A stretch of DNA of 64,000 nt, taken from NCBI GenBank assembly GCA_027922465.2, contig BQMF02000629.1, forward strand, positions 1-64,000, written 5' to 3'. The first letter of the stretch is position 1. Every line of letters starts with the position of its first letter. The stretch is from Turritopsis dohrnii (Eukaryota; Cnidaria; Hydrozoa; Anthoathecata; Oceaniidae). Shown here one piece after another: positions 62,786 through 64,000 of the stretch. Position numbers and translations under genes: made by a program. The notes under the pieces are model-generated. The model searched no databases and was not told where the DNA came from. It saw nothing but the letters and a program-made list of their open reading frames with translations.

Positions 62786-64000
62786 TATACAGCTGTCCTT
62801 AAAGTCAAAAGAACCAAAGCAAACCCAAACAAACAAACAAATTTTGATGCTTACAAATATTACGCAATTTATCTAAGTGGGAGATCTATACTTCAAAATG
62901 TTTGGTTTTAAATGTTTCAAAAACAGTAAGGAACAGTGAAGAAAACTACAAAATTAGAAACATTTTACGAATGGCAAGCAAATAGCAAAAAGATGACCTG
63001 TCTACAAAGTTCAAGTAGCTTAAACAGTTTATACTTAACGTTTATGTTTTATTGTTTAACTCTTACTTAGTATATCGAAAAACAAAAAATAGAAATCTAA
63101 ATATTTTAATTGAGTTCAGAGTAGTTGTGAAAGGATCTCAAGTGCTGTGTATATCTTTTTATTTGCCCAGCAACAAAAACCAAATCATCCATGAAACATC
63201 TTTCTACTTCTAAAAATGTTCAAACTGTTCATCAACTCAAGGAATTAGACTATGCAAGTTGCAAATGTTTTACCAAAGTTTTCTTAATCTGCACAATGAT
63301 CTGCAGAGAACATGTTGGAAAAAGTATTCAATTTTTGTCTTTCTAAGTAACGTATTAGATGGTAACGCATTTTACTTTTTCCATCAAGAACTTTTAAGGA
63401 CGCTACAGTGACTGACCTGGTGTTTTTAGACTGAAAGAAACGTTATTACTTGATTTCCAGGCAAACAGTGCTTATTGAATAAGGTTGAATCGACTTTCAT
63501 AACGAGCGTGTAAAAGTGACATTGAAATTATTGCATACTTATACGCTCAGAAAGCATTGATTGCAACCATTGTGAAGAAGTTGATGTAGTTCGGGGTGAC
63601 TCAATAACCTAGTTTTGTTAGCTCTGACTGAAAAGTAACTCAACTAAGAAATGTACCTGAGTCATTTTGACTAAGCTCAGGTAGTCAATTGTCATTGACT
63701 ACCCACATGTTGTCAGAAAGTATTCACTTTGACTACTTCAACGTAGTCATCGTAATCATCTGCTCGAAGACTCACTTAAAGGTGGTTATTTTGACTACCT
63801 TAGATAGTCAATCTAGCAGACTGTAAAATGACCACTCAATCCCTGACAGAGTCATGCTAGCGACTATAACAGTGTGAATCACTCATCCTTGCTTAGTACT
63901 CAGCAAGAGAATAGAAATGATGTCTAGGGTTGTTGTCTATTAGAGCGGTTTCTGTGATTAAAGCTTCCATAGCCCAAATGGTGTCTTTAAATGCTCTAGG
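62786..64000. other. Unassigned DNA with a cluster of TGACTA palindromic motifs
   Basis: 63,590-63,850 is rich in GACTACC/GGTAGTCA-type motifs (TGACTACCCACATG, TTTGACTACTTCAACGTAGT CA, TTTTGACTACCTTAGATAGT CA), several self-complementary. The remainder is AT-rich without features. Confidence 0.45.

Overview
The window looks like an AT-rich invertebrate (metazoan) nuclear genome, possibly cnidarian. This rests on the mix of element types: a Polinton/Maverick with a protein-primed polymerase, a CR1-like LINE with an esterase ORF1, a Penelope-like element, a Gypsy-class LTR element, Helitrons and many short TIR elements. It is an inference from family resemblance. Almost everything is mobile DNA; I see one convincing non-transposon gene.

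Layout. 1-5.1 kb: part of a Polinton/Maverick (integrase on the minus strand running off the left edge, a small SAP-like protein, and a protein-primed family-B DNA polymerase whose gene is split by a 78-bp insertion that has a perfect inverted copy downstream). 5.5-14.2 kb: nested inverted repeats (A-B-A'-B') interrupted by a 2.95-kb mariner-type transposon with a broken transposase and by a head-to-tail Helitron dimer. 14.3-15.3, 28.3-29.5 and 56.8-57.7 kb: three copies of a Helentron-like element. 19.1-22.0 kb: head-to-tail arrays of two other Helitron families, followed by a TIR transposon (22.0-23.9 kb) bracketed by inverted Helitron pieces. 29.8-33.8 kb: a reversed three-unit Helitron array and more Helitron copies, one with a run of 25 G. 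33.9-40.2 kb: a CR1-like LINE on the minus strand (ORF1 with an SGNH esterase, ORF2 with endonuclease and reverse transcriptase), broken by a MITE, a 2.1-kb insertion and a deletion.

41.36-43.38 kb: an uninterrupted 672-codon gene for a protein joining a von Willebrand A-type domain, a papain-like cysteine protease with all catalytic residues, and a C-terminal zinc ribbon. This is the most interesting protein in the window.

45-48.5 kb: short TIR elements and a family of ACGTC-rich elements with 123-bp tandem repeats and tRNA-like segments (another member at 60.4-61.2 kb). 48.6-55.9 kb: a Gypsy-class retrotransposon with unusually short 93-bp LTRs, invaded by a Penelope-like element and an array of exact 128-bp satellite monomers. 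55.9-64 kb: MITEs, a decayed host-like exon, a repeat also found at 26 kb, and unassigned AT-rich DNA.

Apart from the mobile elements encoding their own mobility proteins there is no operon-like cooperation. The locus reads as a long-lived insertion hotspot in which the order of events can be reconstructed from nesting and from empty sites present elsewhere in the window.
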